This document shows positions 8,397 to 17,704 of a stretch of 64,000 nucleotides of DNA, piece by piece. The stretch lies in contig NZ_CP124616.1 in assembly GCF_029958925.1 (NCBI RefSeq), forward strand, positions 2,604,001-2,668,000. The letters run 5' to 3'. A program made the position numbers and the translations under genes. Source of the DNA: Tropicibacter oceani. GTDB taxonomy: Bacteria; Pseudomonadota; Alphaproteobacteria; Rhodobacterales; Rhodobacteraceae. The notes beneath the pieces were generated by a model that saw nothing but the letters and a program-made list of their open reading frames with translations, was not told the DNA's origin and did not search any database. The first letter of the stretch is position 1. The number at the start of each line of letters is the position of its first letter.

Positions 8397-10802
8397 TCAG
8401 CCCCGCATCCGCGCCCCATCAGGATCAAACAGTGGCTGGGTCAACATCTTGGCTTTGCGCCGTTTTCCAAGGATTTCGATCTCGGCCTCCAGCCCCGGTC
8501 GGGCCATGTCGCGCGGGACCAGGGCAAGGGCAATCGACTGCTGCGCATGGTGCGAATACCCGCCCGAGGTGCAAAAGCCCACCACCGCGCCATCAATCCA
8601 GACGGGTTCATAGGCCTGCACATCCGCGTCCTCGGCCTGCACCGCAAAGGCGACCGAAACACGGGCGGGCGGGCTTGCGCGCTCGGCCTCGGCGGCGGCG
8701 CGTCCGATGAACTGGGCGGGCTTTTTCCAGGCAATGAACCGATCCAGACCGGTTTCGGCGCTGGTATAATCGGGGCTGAATTCCGCCCCCCAAGAGCCAA
8801 AGAACTTGTCCAGCCGCAGGCTCATCATCGCGCGCATGCCAAAGGGTTTCATGCCGTGCGGCTGGCCCGCCTGCCACAGCGTCTGCCACAGCTGCCGCTG
8901 CGCCATCGGATCGCAGAAAATCTCGTAGCCCAGATCGCCGGTATAGCTGACGCGTTGCACAAGGCAGTTGGTCATGCCCACCGTCATCTTGCGGATATCC
9001 ATGAAGTTCAGATCGACCGCATCCCTTGTGCAGGCGGCCAGAACGTCGCGCGCCTTGGGGCCCGCGATCTGAAAGCCGTTCAGTTTATCGCTGACATTTT
9101 CGATGGTTACGCCGCTTTCTTGATGTTGCAGGAACCAGCGCATGTGATAGGCCTGCGCGCCATAGCTGGCGGTCAGCTGAAAGGTCTGGTCATCCAGGCA
9201 GGACACGGTGAAATCCCCGATGATCCGCCCCGATGGCGCCAGCATCGGGTTCAGCGCCAGACGCCCCGGCGCGGGGATGCGGCCGGCCATGATCCGGTCC
9301 AGCCAATCACGGGCGTTCGGGCCAGTGACCCGGTATTTGCCAAAGTTGTGAACCTCATTGATTCCAACGGCTTGTCGGACGGCCTTGACCTCGCGCGCGG
9401 TGGCGTCAAAGGCGTTTGAGCGCCGGAAAGACGGGGTTTCATAGCGCGGCTCATCGCCCTCGGCGAAGTAGTTGACCACCTCAAGCCCGTATTGCGCACC
9501 CCAGACCGCGCCCATGCCGTCAAAAATGTCATACATCGGGGTCGTGCGGTTGGGCCGCGCGGCGGGCAGTTCTTCGTTCGGATAGCTGACGGAAAAGCGT
9601 TTTTGATAGTTCTCGATGACCTTGGGCAGGGTATAGCCCGGGCTGATCCAATCGCCAAAGCGCGCCACGTCCATCGCAGCGGTGTCACGTTCGCATTCGC
9701 CTTTGATCATCCATTGCGCCAGCATCAGCCCCACGCCGCCCCCCTGGCTGAACCCGGCCATGACGCCGCAGGCGCTCCAATAGCCGCGCAGGCCGGGGAT
9801 CGGACCGACCAGCGGGTTGCCATCGGGGGCAAAGGTGAACGGCCCGTGGATCACCGATTTCACCCCGGCACGTTCCAGAACCGGAAAGCGTTTGTAAGCA
9901 AATTCAATGCTTTCCTCGATCTTGTCAAAGTCATCTGGCAGCAACTCGTGGCCGAAATTCCACGGCGTGCCGCCCACCGCCCAGGGCCGGCAGGGCTGTT
10001 CATAGAACCCGATGCACAGGCCGCGCCCCTCCTGCCGCAGATAGCTTTCGCCAGCCGGGTCCATGACATGGGGGTGCTCGCTGTCCCGCTCGTAGATCTC
10101 GGGCGTTTCGTCGGTGACGATATACTGGTGTTCCATCGGGTGCAGCGGCAGGTAGACACCGGCCATGGCCCCGACTTCGCGCGCCCAAAGCCCGCCTGCA
10201 TTGACCACGTGTTCGGTATGGATCGTGCCCTTGTCGGTCACGACATTCCAAGTGCCATCAGGACGTTGCGTGGTTTCCTTCACGTGACAATGGGTGACGA
10301 TTTCCGCACCGCCCATGCGCGCGGCCTTGGCATAGGCGTGGGTGGTTCCCGACGGATCAAGATGCCCGTCCAAAGGATCGTAAAGCGCGCCGATGATGCC
10401 ATCGAGGTTCACGATCGGCGCCAGCTTGGCGATTTCCTCGGGGCCGACGATTTCGGTCTCAAGGCCCATGTAGCGGTGCTTGGCGCGTTCGGCCAACAGC
10501 ATATCGAACCGTTCCTGGTTGTCGGCAAGCGTAATGCCACCAACATGATGCAGCCCGCAGCTCATCCCGGTGATTTCTTCGAGTTCTCGGTAAAGGCGAA
10601 TGGTATAGCCCTGAAGCGCCGCCATGTTGGTGTCGCCGTTCAGCGTGTGGAACCCGCCCGCCGCGTGCCATGTGCTGCCCGAGGTCAGCTCGGACCGTTC
10701 CACCAGCATGACATCGGACCAGCCCAGTTTCGTCAGGTGATACAGGACCGAGGCGCCGACAACGCCGCCTCCGATCACGACAACACGGGTGGTGGTTTTC
10801 AT
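8397..10802 (-). CDS. Dimethylglycine/sarcosine dehydrogenase-like FAD protein with GcvT domain
   Basis: The 801-residue protein has an N-terminal DAO-type FAD domain with the dinucleotide-binding motif VVIGGGVVGASVLYHL (residues 8-23). Next is the FAO_M central region, then an aminomethyltransferase (GCV_T) domain and its C-terminal barrel from about residue 430. Dimethylglycine and sarcosine dehydrogenases of this layout oxidatively demethylate an N-methylated glycine and pass the one-carbon unit to tetrahydrofolate. WHAAGG is the usual site of FAD attachment. The start at 10802 is preceded by GGAGAG. A paralogue is transcribed divergently 173 bp away. The exact substrate cannot be told from sequence. 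Confidence 0.9.
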   Translation of the reverse strand: MKTTTRVVVIGGGVVGASVLYHLTKLGWSDVMLVERSELTSGSTWHAAGGFHTLNGDTNMAALQGYTIRLYRELEEITGMSCGLHHVGGITLADNQERFDMLLAERAKHRYMGLETEIVGPEEIAKLAPIVNLDGIIGALYDPLDGHLDPSGTTHAYAKAARMGGAEIVTHCHVKETTQRPDGTWNVVTDKGTIHTEHVVNAGGLWAREVGAMAGVYLPLHPMEHQYIVTDETPEIYERDSEHPHVMDPAGESYLRQEGRGLCIGFYEQPCRPWAVGGTPWNFGHELLPDDFDKIEESIEFAYKRFPVLERAGVKSVIHGPFTFAPDGNPLVGPIPGLRGYWSACGVMAGFSQGGGVGLMLAQWMIKGECERDTAAMDVARFGDWISPGYTLPKVIENYQKRFSVSYPNEELPAARPNRTTPMYDIFDGMGAVWGAQYGLEVVNYFAEGDEPRYETPSFRRSNAFDATAREVKAVRQAVGINEVHNFGKYRVTGPNARDWLDRIMAGRIPAPGRLALNPMLAPSGRIIGDFTVSCLDDQTFQLTASYGAQAYHMRWFLQHQESGVTIENVSDKLNGFQIAGPKARDVLAACTRDAVDLNFMDIRKMTVGMTNCLVQRVSYTGDLGYEIFCDPMAQRQLWQTLWQAGQPHGMKPFGMRAMMSLRLDKFFGSWGAEFSPDYTSAETGLDRFIAWKKPAQFIGRAAAEAERASPPARVSVAFAVQAEDADVQAYEPVWIDGAVVGFCTSGGYSHHAQQSIALALVPRDMARPGLEAEIEILGKRRKAKMLTQPLFDPDGARMRG

Positions 10803-10975
10803 GGCGCGTTCTCTCCAAAGGCAATTTACCGGCGGTCAGACCACCGCGTTTGCCGTCATTTGAAAAGAGAAACCGCCAAAGCACTTGGCCCGTGGCGACG
10901 CGATATGTCGGTAACAGGCGATTGTGCGCCATGGCGCTGGGGCAGGGTAAGGATCAGGATTTGCGGAGAGGTCTC
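10803..10975. promoter_or_regulatory. Divergent promoter region between two DAO/GcvT genes
   Basis: This 173-bp spacer separates two divergent paralogous dehydrogenase genes and must hold both promoters. Good ribosome binding sites (GGAGAG) sit at both edges. I cannot assign individual promoter boxes or an operator. Confidence 0.5.
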
Positions 10976-13396
10976 ATGCGCACCCATGCTCAGGCGGTCG
11001 TCATCGGTGGCGGCGTCATCGGATGTTCCATCCTGTACCACCTGACCAAGCTGGGCTGGTCCGATGTGGTCCTGTTGGAACGCAACGAATTGACCAGCGG
11101 CAGCACATGGCACGCAGCCGCCAACATCCACGGGTTGCACGACAGCACCAATATCAGCCGCCTTCAGCACTACACGATGACCCTGTACAAGGAGCTTGAG
11201 GCCGAGACCGGGCAGGGTTGCGGCGTGTTCCAGCCTGGGTCCCTGTACCTGGCGCAGACTGTTGAGCGGGAACACCAGCTGCGCCTGCAAGAGGCCAAGG
11301 CCCGGCTGTACAAGATGAATTTCCACGAGGTCAGCCGCGACGAGGCCGAGCGGCTGCATCCGCTGGTCAATTTCGACGGCATTCGCTGCATCATGTATGA
11401 ACCCGACGGCGGCAATGTCGATCCCAGCGGCGTGACGGCGGCCTATGCCGCGGGCGCGCGGGCGCGCGGGGCGGAAATCCATCGCTTTACCCCCGTGACA
11501 GCGACCAAGCAGCAGCCCGATGGCACGTGGATCGTGCGCACCGACAAGGGAGACATCCACACGCCCTGGGTGGTGAATGCCGCCGGTTTGTGGGGGCGCG
11601 AGGTGGCGAAATTGGCGGGGCTGACCCTGCCGCTGCAACCGACCGAGCATCAGTACTTCGTGACCGAAACCATTGCCGAGGTCGCGGCGCTGGGGCGGCG
11701 GCTGCCGTCGGTCGCGGATCGCGATGGCGAATATTACCTGCGGCAGGAAGGTCAGGGCCTGTTGATCGGCGCCTATGAACGTGACGTGCGGCTTTGGGCC
11801 GAACAGGGCACGCCGCTGGATTTCGCCCATGATCTGTTTCCCGACGATCTGGACCGGATCGAAGACAACATGATGCGCGCCATCGACCGGGTGCCGGTGG
11901 TGGGCACTTCGGGTATCAAAAGGGTCATAAATGGGCCGATGATCTGGTCTCCGGATGCCAATGTGCTGATGGGGCCGGTGCCGGAACTGCGCGGATATTT
12001 CTGCTGCAACGGCATCATTCCGGGGTTCAGCCAGTCGGGCGGCATGGGGCTGATGGCGGCGCAATGGATCATCGAAGGCGAAATGCAGTACGACATGTTC
12101 GCCTGGGACGTGGCGCGATTTGGCGATTGGGCGGATGACAAATTCACCAAGGCGCGGGTCAAGGACCAGTATGCGCACCGCTTCAAGATCCACTTTCCCG
12201 GAGAGGAACGCGCGGCGGGCCGTCCGGCGCGTGTGCGCCCGGTGTATCCGCAGCAAAAGGACATGGGCGCGGTCTTTGGCCTGAATTTCGGCTGGGAACA
12301 CCCGGCCTATTTCGACGCCGAGACGCCCGACAGCGCCGGGTTTACGCGCCAGCCCTGGTGGAACAGCGTCGGGCGCGAGGCGCGCAATCTGCGCGAAAAC
12401 GCCGGGATCATCGACATTTCGAACTTTGCCAAATACCGCGTCACCGGGCCTGGGGCCGAGGATTGGCTGAACGCGCTTTTCGCCAACCGGATGCCGCGCG
12501 CGGTGGGCAAATCCTGCCTGACGCCGCTGATTTCCAAACGCGGCGGGATCGCCGGGGATTTTACCGTGACCCGGTTGGCGCAGGACGAATTCTGGGTCAT
12601 CGGATCAGGCATGGCCGAGCGGTATCACCAGCGGTTTTTCAACGCCGTGCCGCTTCCCGAGGGGACCGAGGTTGCCTCGATGACCACGCAATATTGCGGC
12701 TTTAACGTCGCGGGGCCGCGTTCGCGCGAGATGTTGCAGCGGCTGACCAATGCATCGCTGGCGACGCCCGATTTCCCCTTTATGGCCAGTCAACGGATCG
12801 TGCTGGGCGGGGTCGAGGTGATCGCGCTGCGGGTATCGTTCACCGGCGATCTGGGCTGGGAATTGCACTGCAGGACCGAGGATCAGGCGCAGCTGTATGG
12901 CGCGTTGCTGGAGGCAGGGCAAGCGGTGGGCGCAGGCCCGGTGGGCAGCCGGGCCTTGATGAGCCTGCGGATCGAAAAGGGCTATGGATCGTGGAGCCGC
13001 GAATACAGCCCCGAATACTGGCCGCAAGAGGTGGGGCTGGACCGGCTGTGCAAGCTGGACAAGGATTTCCTGAACAAGGACAATCTGTTGGCGGTCAAAG
13101 ATTACCCGCCACGCGAGAATTTGGTCATTCTTCACCTTGATGAAGAGGCGGTTAAGGCCTCAAACGCCGATGCCAGCGGAGGAGAGCCGATTTTCCATGA
13201 AGGTCAGGGGGTTGGCCGCGTCACTTCCGGTGGATACGGGTACAGTGTCGGCAAAAGCCTGGCGCTGGGGTATATCAAATCGGGCACGGCAAAACCCGGC
13301 GACGACGTCACCGTCATGGTCCTTGGCCGCCCGCACAAGGCGCGCATCCTGTCCGTGCCGCCCTTTGATCCCGAAGGCAAACGCCTGCGCGCCTGA
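10976..13396 (+). CDS. Dimethylglycine dehydrogenase-like FAD protein with GcvT domain (paralogue)
   Basis: The 806-residue product shares the layout of the divergent neighbour. It has an FAD-binding DAO domain (VVIGGGVIGCSILYHLTKLGW), the SGSTWHAAANIHG flavin-attachment region, then FAO_M, GCV_T and GCV_T C-terminal domains. ATG 10976 is chosen because GGAGAG lies just upstream and the FAD motif starts about eight residues in; the frame stays open further upstream but without a site. It probably demethylates an N-methylated amine coupled to folate. The two copies differ clearly (WHAAAN here, WHAAGG there), so different substrates are likely. Confidence 0.9.
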   Translation: MRTHAQAVVIGGGVIGCSILYHLTKLGWSDVVLLERNELTSGSTWHAAANIHGLHDSTNISRLQHYTMTLYKELEAETGQGCGVFQPGSLYLAQTVEREHQLRLQEAKARLYKMNFHEVSRDEAERLHPLVNFDGIRCIMYEPDGGNVDPSGVTAAYAAGARARGAEIHRFTPVTATKQQPDGTWIVRTDKGDIHTPWVVNAAGLWGREVAKLAGLTLPLQPTEHQYFVTETIAEVAALGRRLPSVADRDGEYYLRQEGQGLLIGAYERDVRLWAEQGTPLDFAHDLFPDDLDRIEDNMMRAIDRVPVVGTSGIKRVINGPMIWSPDANVLMGPVPELRGYFCCNGIIPGFSQSGGMGLMAAQWIIEGEMQYDMFAWDVARFGDWADDKFTKARVKDQYAHRFKIHFPGEERAAGRPARVRPVYPQQKDMGAVFGLNFGWEHPAYFDAETPDSAGFTRQPWWNSVGREARNLRENAGIIDISNFAKYRVTGPGAEDWLNALFANRMPRAVGKSCLTPLISKRGGIAGDFTVTRLAQDEFWVIGSGMAERYHQRFFNAVPLPEGTEVASMTTQYCGFNVAGPRSREMLQRLTNASLATPDFPFMASQRIVLGGVEVIALRVSFTGDLGWELHCRTEDQAQLYGALLEAGQAVGAGPVGSRALMSLRIEKGYGSWSREYSPEYWPQEVGLDRLCKLDKDFLNKDNLLAVKDYPPRENLVILHLDEEAVKASNADASGGEPIFHEGQGVGRVTSGGYGYSVGKSLALGYIKSGTAKPGDDVTVMVLGRPHKARILSVPPFDPEGKRLRA

Positions 13397-13474
13397 CAAT
13401 GGGCGGCTCTTTGGTTGCGCCGAGCGGCAAACACGGTAAACTTGTTTTCCTGCTGTATGTTATGAGGCAAAGCA

Positions 13475-14599
13475 ATGCTGGCCGATGTCCCCGAAGATCA
13501 GGCCGCGCGCCTGGCCGAATTGCACAGTTATGACATCCTCGACAGCGCGCCAGAGGCCGCGTTCGACGATGTCGTGGGGTTGGTGGCCAAGCTGCTGGAT
13601 GTGCCGGTTGCGCTGGTCAGCCTGGTCGATGAAACCCGCCAGTGGTTCAAGGCCCGCATCGGGATGGAGCCGACGCAAACCCCGCTGGAACAATCCATCT
13701 GTTCGCATGCGATACTGGACGACGCGATGACCGAGATCGCCGATACGCTGGGCGATCCGCGCACCCTGGACAACCCTTTGTGCTGCGGTCCGCTGGCCGA
13801 GATGCGGTTTTACGCAGGCGCACCGCTGGTCACGCCGACGGGCCACAAGCTGGGTACGCTGTGCGTGCTGGACGACAAGCCCCGGCAGCTGACCGATACG
13901 CAGCGCGAGGTGCTGCGCGTCATGGCCGACCAGGTGATGCGCCAGCTGGACCTGCGCCGCGCGCTGGCCGCCGAAGCGGTGCTGCGCGATGAAATCGACC
14001 ACCGGGTCAAGAATTCGCTGCAGACGGTGTCGTCTTTTCTGCGCATCTACCGGTCGCGGTCCGATCACGCGGAAACCCGCGAGATCCTCGAGGCGGTCAA
14101 CCGCCGTGTGACGGCGGTGGCGGAATTGCACGCCGCGCTGTACCAATCGGGCCAACACGGCGAGGTGGCCCTGGACACATACCTGGGGCGCATGGTGGCC
14201 TTGCTGTCGCGGCAGGCCCCGGACGGGATCACGGTGACCAGCGCGCTGGCCCCGGCCATGGTCAGCCCGCAACGCGCCGCGGCGTTGGCATTGATCGTCA
14301 GCGAATTCGCCGCCAATGCGTTCAAGCACGCCTTTCCCGAAGGCGCGCAGGGGCATGTCGCGATTGCCGTGACGCAGCAAGACCATGACCTTGTCCTGAG
14401 TTGCGAGGACAACGGCACCGGCGGCGGCGCCCCGGCGGGCAACAGCACCGGCATCGGCATGCGCCTGATGGATGCGGCCGCCGACCAGTTGGGCGGCACG
14501 CTGCAGGCGGGGCCGGCGGTGGGCGGCTATCGGTTGCGGCTGGTGTTCCCGTTGGACCCGGCGCGCCGGGTCACAGGGGCCGCACCTTCAGGCGGGTGA
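13475..14599 (+). CDS. GAF-domain sensor histidine kinase, HisKA_2 type
   Basis: The 374-residue soluble kinase has an N-terminal GAF domain (residues about 20-160) with the LVDETRQWFKAR and SICSHAI motifs typical of this group. A HisKA_2-type phosphoacceptor region follows, with His176 in EIDHRVKNSLQ, and then an HATPase domain with the N-box SEFAANAFKHAF and G-box GTGIGMRLM. Such kinases often feed the general stress response (PhyR/EcfG) or light/redox control in alphaproteobacteria. No response regulator lies next to it. There is no transmembrane segment or signal peptide. Its 3' end overlaps the convergent neighbour by 29 bp. Confidence 0.88.
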   Translation: MLADVPEDQAARLAELHSYDILDSAPEAAFDDVVGLVAKLLDVPVALVSLVDETRQWFKARIGMEPTQTPLEQSICSHAILDDAMTEIADTLGDPRTLDNPLCCGPLAEMRFYAGAPLVTPTGHKLGTLCVLDDKPRQLTDTQREVLRVMADQVMRQLDLRRALAAEAVLRDEIDHRVKNSLQTVSSFLRIYRSRSDHAETREILEAVNRRVTAVAELHAALYQSGQHGEVALDTYLGRMVALLSRQAPDGITVTSALAPAMVSPQRAAALALIVSEFAANAFKHAFPEGAQGHVAIAVTQQDHDLVLSCEDNGTGGGAPAGNSTGIGMRLMDAAADQLGGTLQAGPAVGGYRLRLVFPLDPARRVTGAAPSGG

Positions 14600-15878
14600 T
14601 GCGGTTGTTCTCGCGCTCCATGACTTCGAAGCGGAAGCCATGAAAGCTGAAAACCTGGCCGGCGGTGGGGATCATCTGCGCTTCGTGAATGACCAGGCCG
14701 GCGACGGTGTTGGCTTCGTCATCGGGCAGGGACCAGTCGGTGGCGCGGTTGAAATCGCGGATCGTCATCGACCCGTCCAGCCAATAGTTGCCATCCTCGG
14801 CGCGCTGGATGCTGTGGTCGGCCTGCGGGTCATGTTCGTCGGTGATCTCGCCGACGATTTCCTCGAGGATGTCCTCGAGCGTGATCAACCCTTCGAGCGA
14901 TCCGTATTCGTCCACCACCAGCGCGAAATGCGTGCGGCGGCGCAGGAACTGGCGCATCTGGTCGTCCAGCGACGTGGTGTCGGGGATGAAATAGGGTTTC
15001 ATCGCCACATCCGTCACCTTGAACCCCTTGAAGCGGTCCTCGGCGGCCGAGGCATCCTCGAACAGTTTGTACATCGCGCGCACAAGGTCCTTGGCGTGGA
15101 TGACGCCGACGATGTTTTCGGGATCGCCGCGATAGACGGGCAGGCGGGTGTGGCTGCTTTCAAGGCATTGCTGCAGGATTTCCTGCGGTTCTGCATCGGC
15201 GCTGATCATCTCGATGGCCGAGCGGTGCAGCATGATTTCCTCGACGGTGCGTTCGCTCAGGTCCAGGGCGCCCAGGATGCGGTCGCGGTCCTCTTTTTGC
15301 ACCACACCTTCGGAGTGGCCCAGTTGCAGGGCTCCGGCGATTTCCTCGCGCACGGCAAGGATATGGCTGTCAGGGTCCGTTTGCACGCCGAACAGCCGCA
15401 GCACCCCGCGCACCAGCATGCGCACGGCCGACACCATCGGCGAAAACAGCCGCACGATCACCTCGATGGGCGCGGCGACACGGGCGGCGGCGGTTTCGGG
15501 GTTGGTGATGGCATAGGTCTTGGGCAGCACCTCGGCAAAGATCAGCACCAGCAGGGTCATCACCAGCGTCGCGATGGCCACGCCGCTTTCGCCAAAGGCG
15601 CGGGTGAACAGCGCCGTCGCCAACGAGGTGGCAAGGATGTTCACAAGGTTGTTGCCCAAAAGGACCGAACCGATCAGGCGTTCGTTGTCCTCGGTGATCT
15701 TCAGGGCCTTTTCCGCCCCGCGCGAACCCTTGTCGGCCCCGGCCCGCAGTTTGCCGCGCGATGCGGCCGTCAGGGCGGTTTCCGACCCCGAGAAAAAGGC
15801 CGACATCGTCAGCAGCGCCAGGATTGACGCGGATGTGATCCAGAAGGCGGCGTCCAGCACGCTGGTCTCGGGTTCCAT
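14571..15878 (-). CDS. CNNM/CBS-domain membrane protein (HlyC/CorC family)
   Basis: The 435-residue protein has an N-terminal DUF21/CNNM membrane domain (residues about 10-190) with the SGSETALTA motif. A CBS pair (about 200-335) and a C-terminal CorC_HlyC transporter-associated domain follow. Members are implicated in magnesium or cobalt efflux and ion homeostasis; the older link to haemolysin is by name only. The tail overlaps the plus-strand kinase gene by 29 bp in convergent orientation. Confidence 0.9.
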   Translation of the reverse strand: MEPETSVLDAAFWITSASILALLTMSAFFSGSETALTAASRGKLRAGADKGSRGAEKALKITEDNERLIGSVLLGNNLVNILATSLATALFTRAFGESGVAIATLVMTLLVLIFAEVLPKTYAITNPETAAARVAAPIEVIVRLFSPMVSAVRMLVRGVLRLFGVQTDPDSHILAVREEIAGALQLGHSEGVVQKEDRDRILGALDLSERTVEEIMLHRSAIEMISADAEPQEILQQCLESSHTRLPVYRGDPENIVGVIHAKDLVRAMYKLFEDASAAEDRFKGFKVTDVAMKPYFIPDTTSLDDQMRQFLRRRTHFALVVDEYGSLEGLITLEDILEEIVGEITDEHDPQADHSIQRAEDGNYWLDGSMTIRDFNRATDWSLPDDEANTVAGLVIHEAQMIPTAGQVFSFHGFRFEVMERENNRITRLKVRPL

Positions 15879-15947
15879 AGTTCGGGCTTTCCTATAATGC
15901 TTGGATGGTTATGGGGGCGCAGCGCGCCACGTTCAAGAGGAGCCGTG

Positions 15948-16799
15948 ATGTTCGTCAGGACCATGCAAGAGATCGGCACAGTGCCGCCCGGACCGCTTTT
16001 GGTCTTTGGTGGGCCATATTCCAACCTTCAGGCGACGCGCGCGATCCGGCAGACCGCCAAGCGGCTGGGCATTGCGCCCGAACGCTGCATCTGTACCGGC
16101 GATATCGTCGGCTATTGCGCCGATCCCATGGATACGATCGCCGAGATCCGCGACTGGGGCTGCCATGTGATTGCGGGCAATGTCGAACGGCAACTGGCCG
16201 AAGGCGCGCTGGATTGCGGCTGCGGCTTTGACGCGGGCACCACCTGCGACAGGCTGGCGGCGGGCTGGTACACCCATGCCAATGCTCATGTCGATCGGGC
16301 GGCGCGCGACTGGATGGCGGGTCTGCCCGATGTGCTGCGGCTGTCGACGGAATGGGGCGATCTATATGTCGTGCATGGCGGCACCACCCATGTGAACCGC
16401 TTTGTCTGGCCCACCGCCACAGACGGGGCGTTGCTGGGCGAAATTGGCGAATTTCAGCAGGGGCTGGCCGGTGGCAATACCGATCCGGCCGCAATCCTGG
16501 CCGGGCACAGCGGCATCGCCTTTCGCCGCGATCTGGCGGGCACCGCCTGGATCAATGCCGGAGTGATCGGCCTGCCGCCCAATGACGGCGCCCCGGCGAC
16601 GCGCTATTGCATCCTGTATCCCGATGGTCGGTCCGAAATTGGCCGACTGGACTATGATTTCGAAGCCGCCGCATCGGCGATGGAGGCCGCCGGGCTGACC
16701 CAGGGCTATCACCGCGCGTTGCGCAGCGGCTGGTGGCCGTCCGAGGACATCCTGCCGCCCGATCTGCGCCGGCAAGCTCAGTCCTTGGCCAGCGGGTGA
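15948..16799 (+). CDS. Metallophosphoesterase family protein
   Basis: The 283-residue product resembles calcineurin-like phosphoesterases. GGPYSNLQA stands where the first metal motif usually is, followed by TGDIVGYCADP (metal aspartate), VIAGNVERQL (GN-E in place of GNHD/E), HGGT and AGHSGIAF. ATG 15948 follows AAGAGGAGCC and is preferred to the upstream ATG at 15897. The first motif lacks the usual D-H pair (GGPYSN rather than GDxHGN), so metal binding or substrate may differ from classical phosphodiesterases. Its last 22 bp overlap the 3' end of xerD. Confidence 0.8.
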   Translation: MFVRTMQEIGTVPPGPLLVFGGPYSNLQATRAIRQTAKRLGIAPERCICTGDIVGYCADPMDTIAEIRDWGCHVIAGNVERQLAEGALDCGCGFDAGTTCDRLAAGWYTHANAHVDRAARDWMAGLPDVLRLSTEWGDLYVVHGGTTHVNRFVWPTATDGALLGEIGEFQQGLAGGNTDPAAILAGHSGIAFRRDLAGTAWINAGVIGLPPNDGAPATRYCILYPDGRSEIGRLDYDFEAAASAMEAAGLTQGYHRALRSGWWPSEDILPPDLRRQAQSLASG

Positions 16800-17704
16800 T
16801 GGTCCAGAACCAATTCCTTGAGCCGTTCTTCAAGGACGTGGGTGTAAATCTCGGTCGTGGCCACATCGGCATGGCCCAGCAAGGTCTGGATCGCCCGCAG
16901 GTCGGCGCCATTGGCCAAAAGATGCGTGGCAAAGGCATGGCGCAGGGTGTGCGGCGTCACCTTGTCCGGTGATACGCCGCCTTCGACGGCAAAATCCTTG
17001 ATCAGCATGTAAAAGGCGTGGCGCGTCAGGTGCCCGGCCTTGCCGCGCGACGGGAACAGAAAGGCCGAGACGGGTTTGCCCTGCGCGCGCGCCGCCGCGT
17101 CCTGATCGTCGCGCGTGGCCAGCCATAGGGCCAGCGCCTCGCGGGCGGGGGGCGACAGCGGCACCATGCGTTCCTTGCCGCCCTTGCCGCGGATCAACAA
17201 CATGCGCGGATCGCCCCGCGCCGCCACCAGCGGCAGCGACACCAGTTCGGTCACGCGCATCCCGGTGGCATAAAGCAGCTGCATCAGGCAGGCGTTGCGC
17301 TGCTGGTCGGCGGGCGTGCGGCCATGCCGTGTGGCGGCCTGCAACAGGCGGTCCACCTCTTCGATGCTCAGGGTCTTGGGCAGGCGCTTGTCGCGGCCGG
17401 GGCCGGCGATCTGAACCGCCGGATTGTCCGCGCGCATGCCTTCCTCGAAGGCAAAGCGGTACAGCTGCTTGATCGCCGACAGACGCCGCGCGCGGGTGGC
17501 ACGGGACAGGCCCTGAGTATCGCAATGCACCAGGTAGGATTCCACGTCGGCCTTTTGCGCATCGGTGAAATCCAGCCCCTGGTCGCCCAGCCAATCCTGG
17601 ACATGCACAAGATCGCGTTCATAGGCCGCCAGGGTGTTGGCGGCGGCGCCGCGTTCGGCGGCCATCGCCTCGAGGAAATTGGCAATCCAGAAGCGCGCGC
17701 TCAT
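16778..17704 (-). CDS. xerD: Tyrosine recombinase XerD
   Basis: The 308-residue site-specific recombinase resolves chromosome dimers at dif together with XerC. It has an N-terminal SAM-like core-binding domain (residues 1-90) and a catalytic domain with Arg in ATGMRVTEL, Lys in RGKGGKERMVPL, HTLRHAFATHLL, LGHADVATTEIYTH and the nucleophile Tyr just before THV. Length is typical. Its ATG overlaps the stop of the upstream minus-strand gene (ATGA), which suggests joint translation. Confidence 0.95.
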   Translation of the reverse strand: MSARFWIANFLEAMAAERGAAANTLAAYERDLVHVQDWLGDQGLDFTDAQKADVESYLVHCDTQGLSRATRARRLSAIKQLYRFAFEEGMRADNPAVQIAGPGRDKRLPKTLSIEEVDRLLQAATRHGRTPADQQRNACLMQLLYATGMRVTELVSLPLVAARGDPRMLLIRGKGGKERMVPLSPPAREALALWLATRDDQDAAARAQGKPVSAFLFPSRGKAGHLTRHAFYMLIKDFAVEGGVSPDKVTPHTLRHAFATHLLANGADLRAIQTLLGHADVATTEIYTHVLEERLKELVLDHHPLAKD

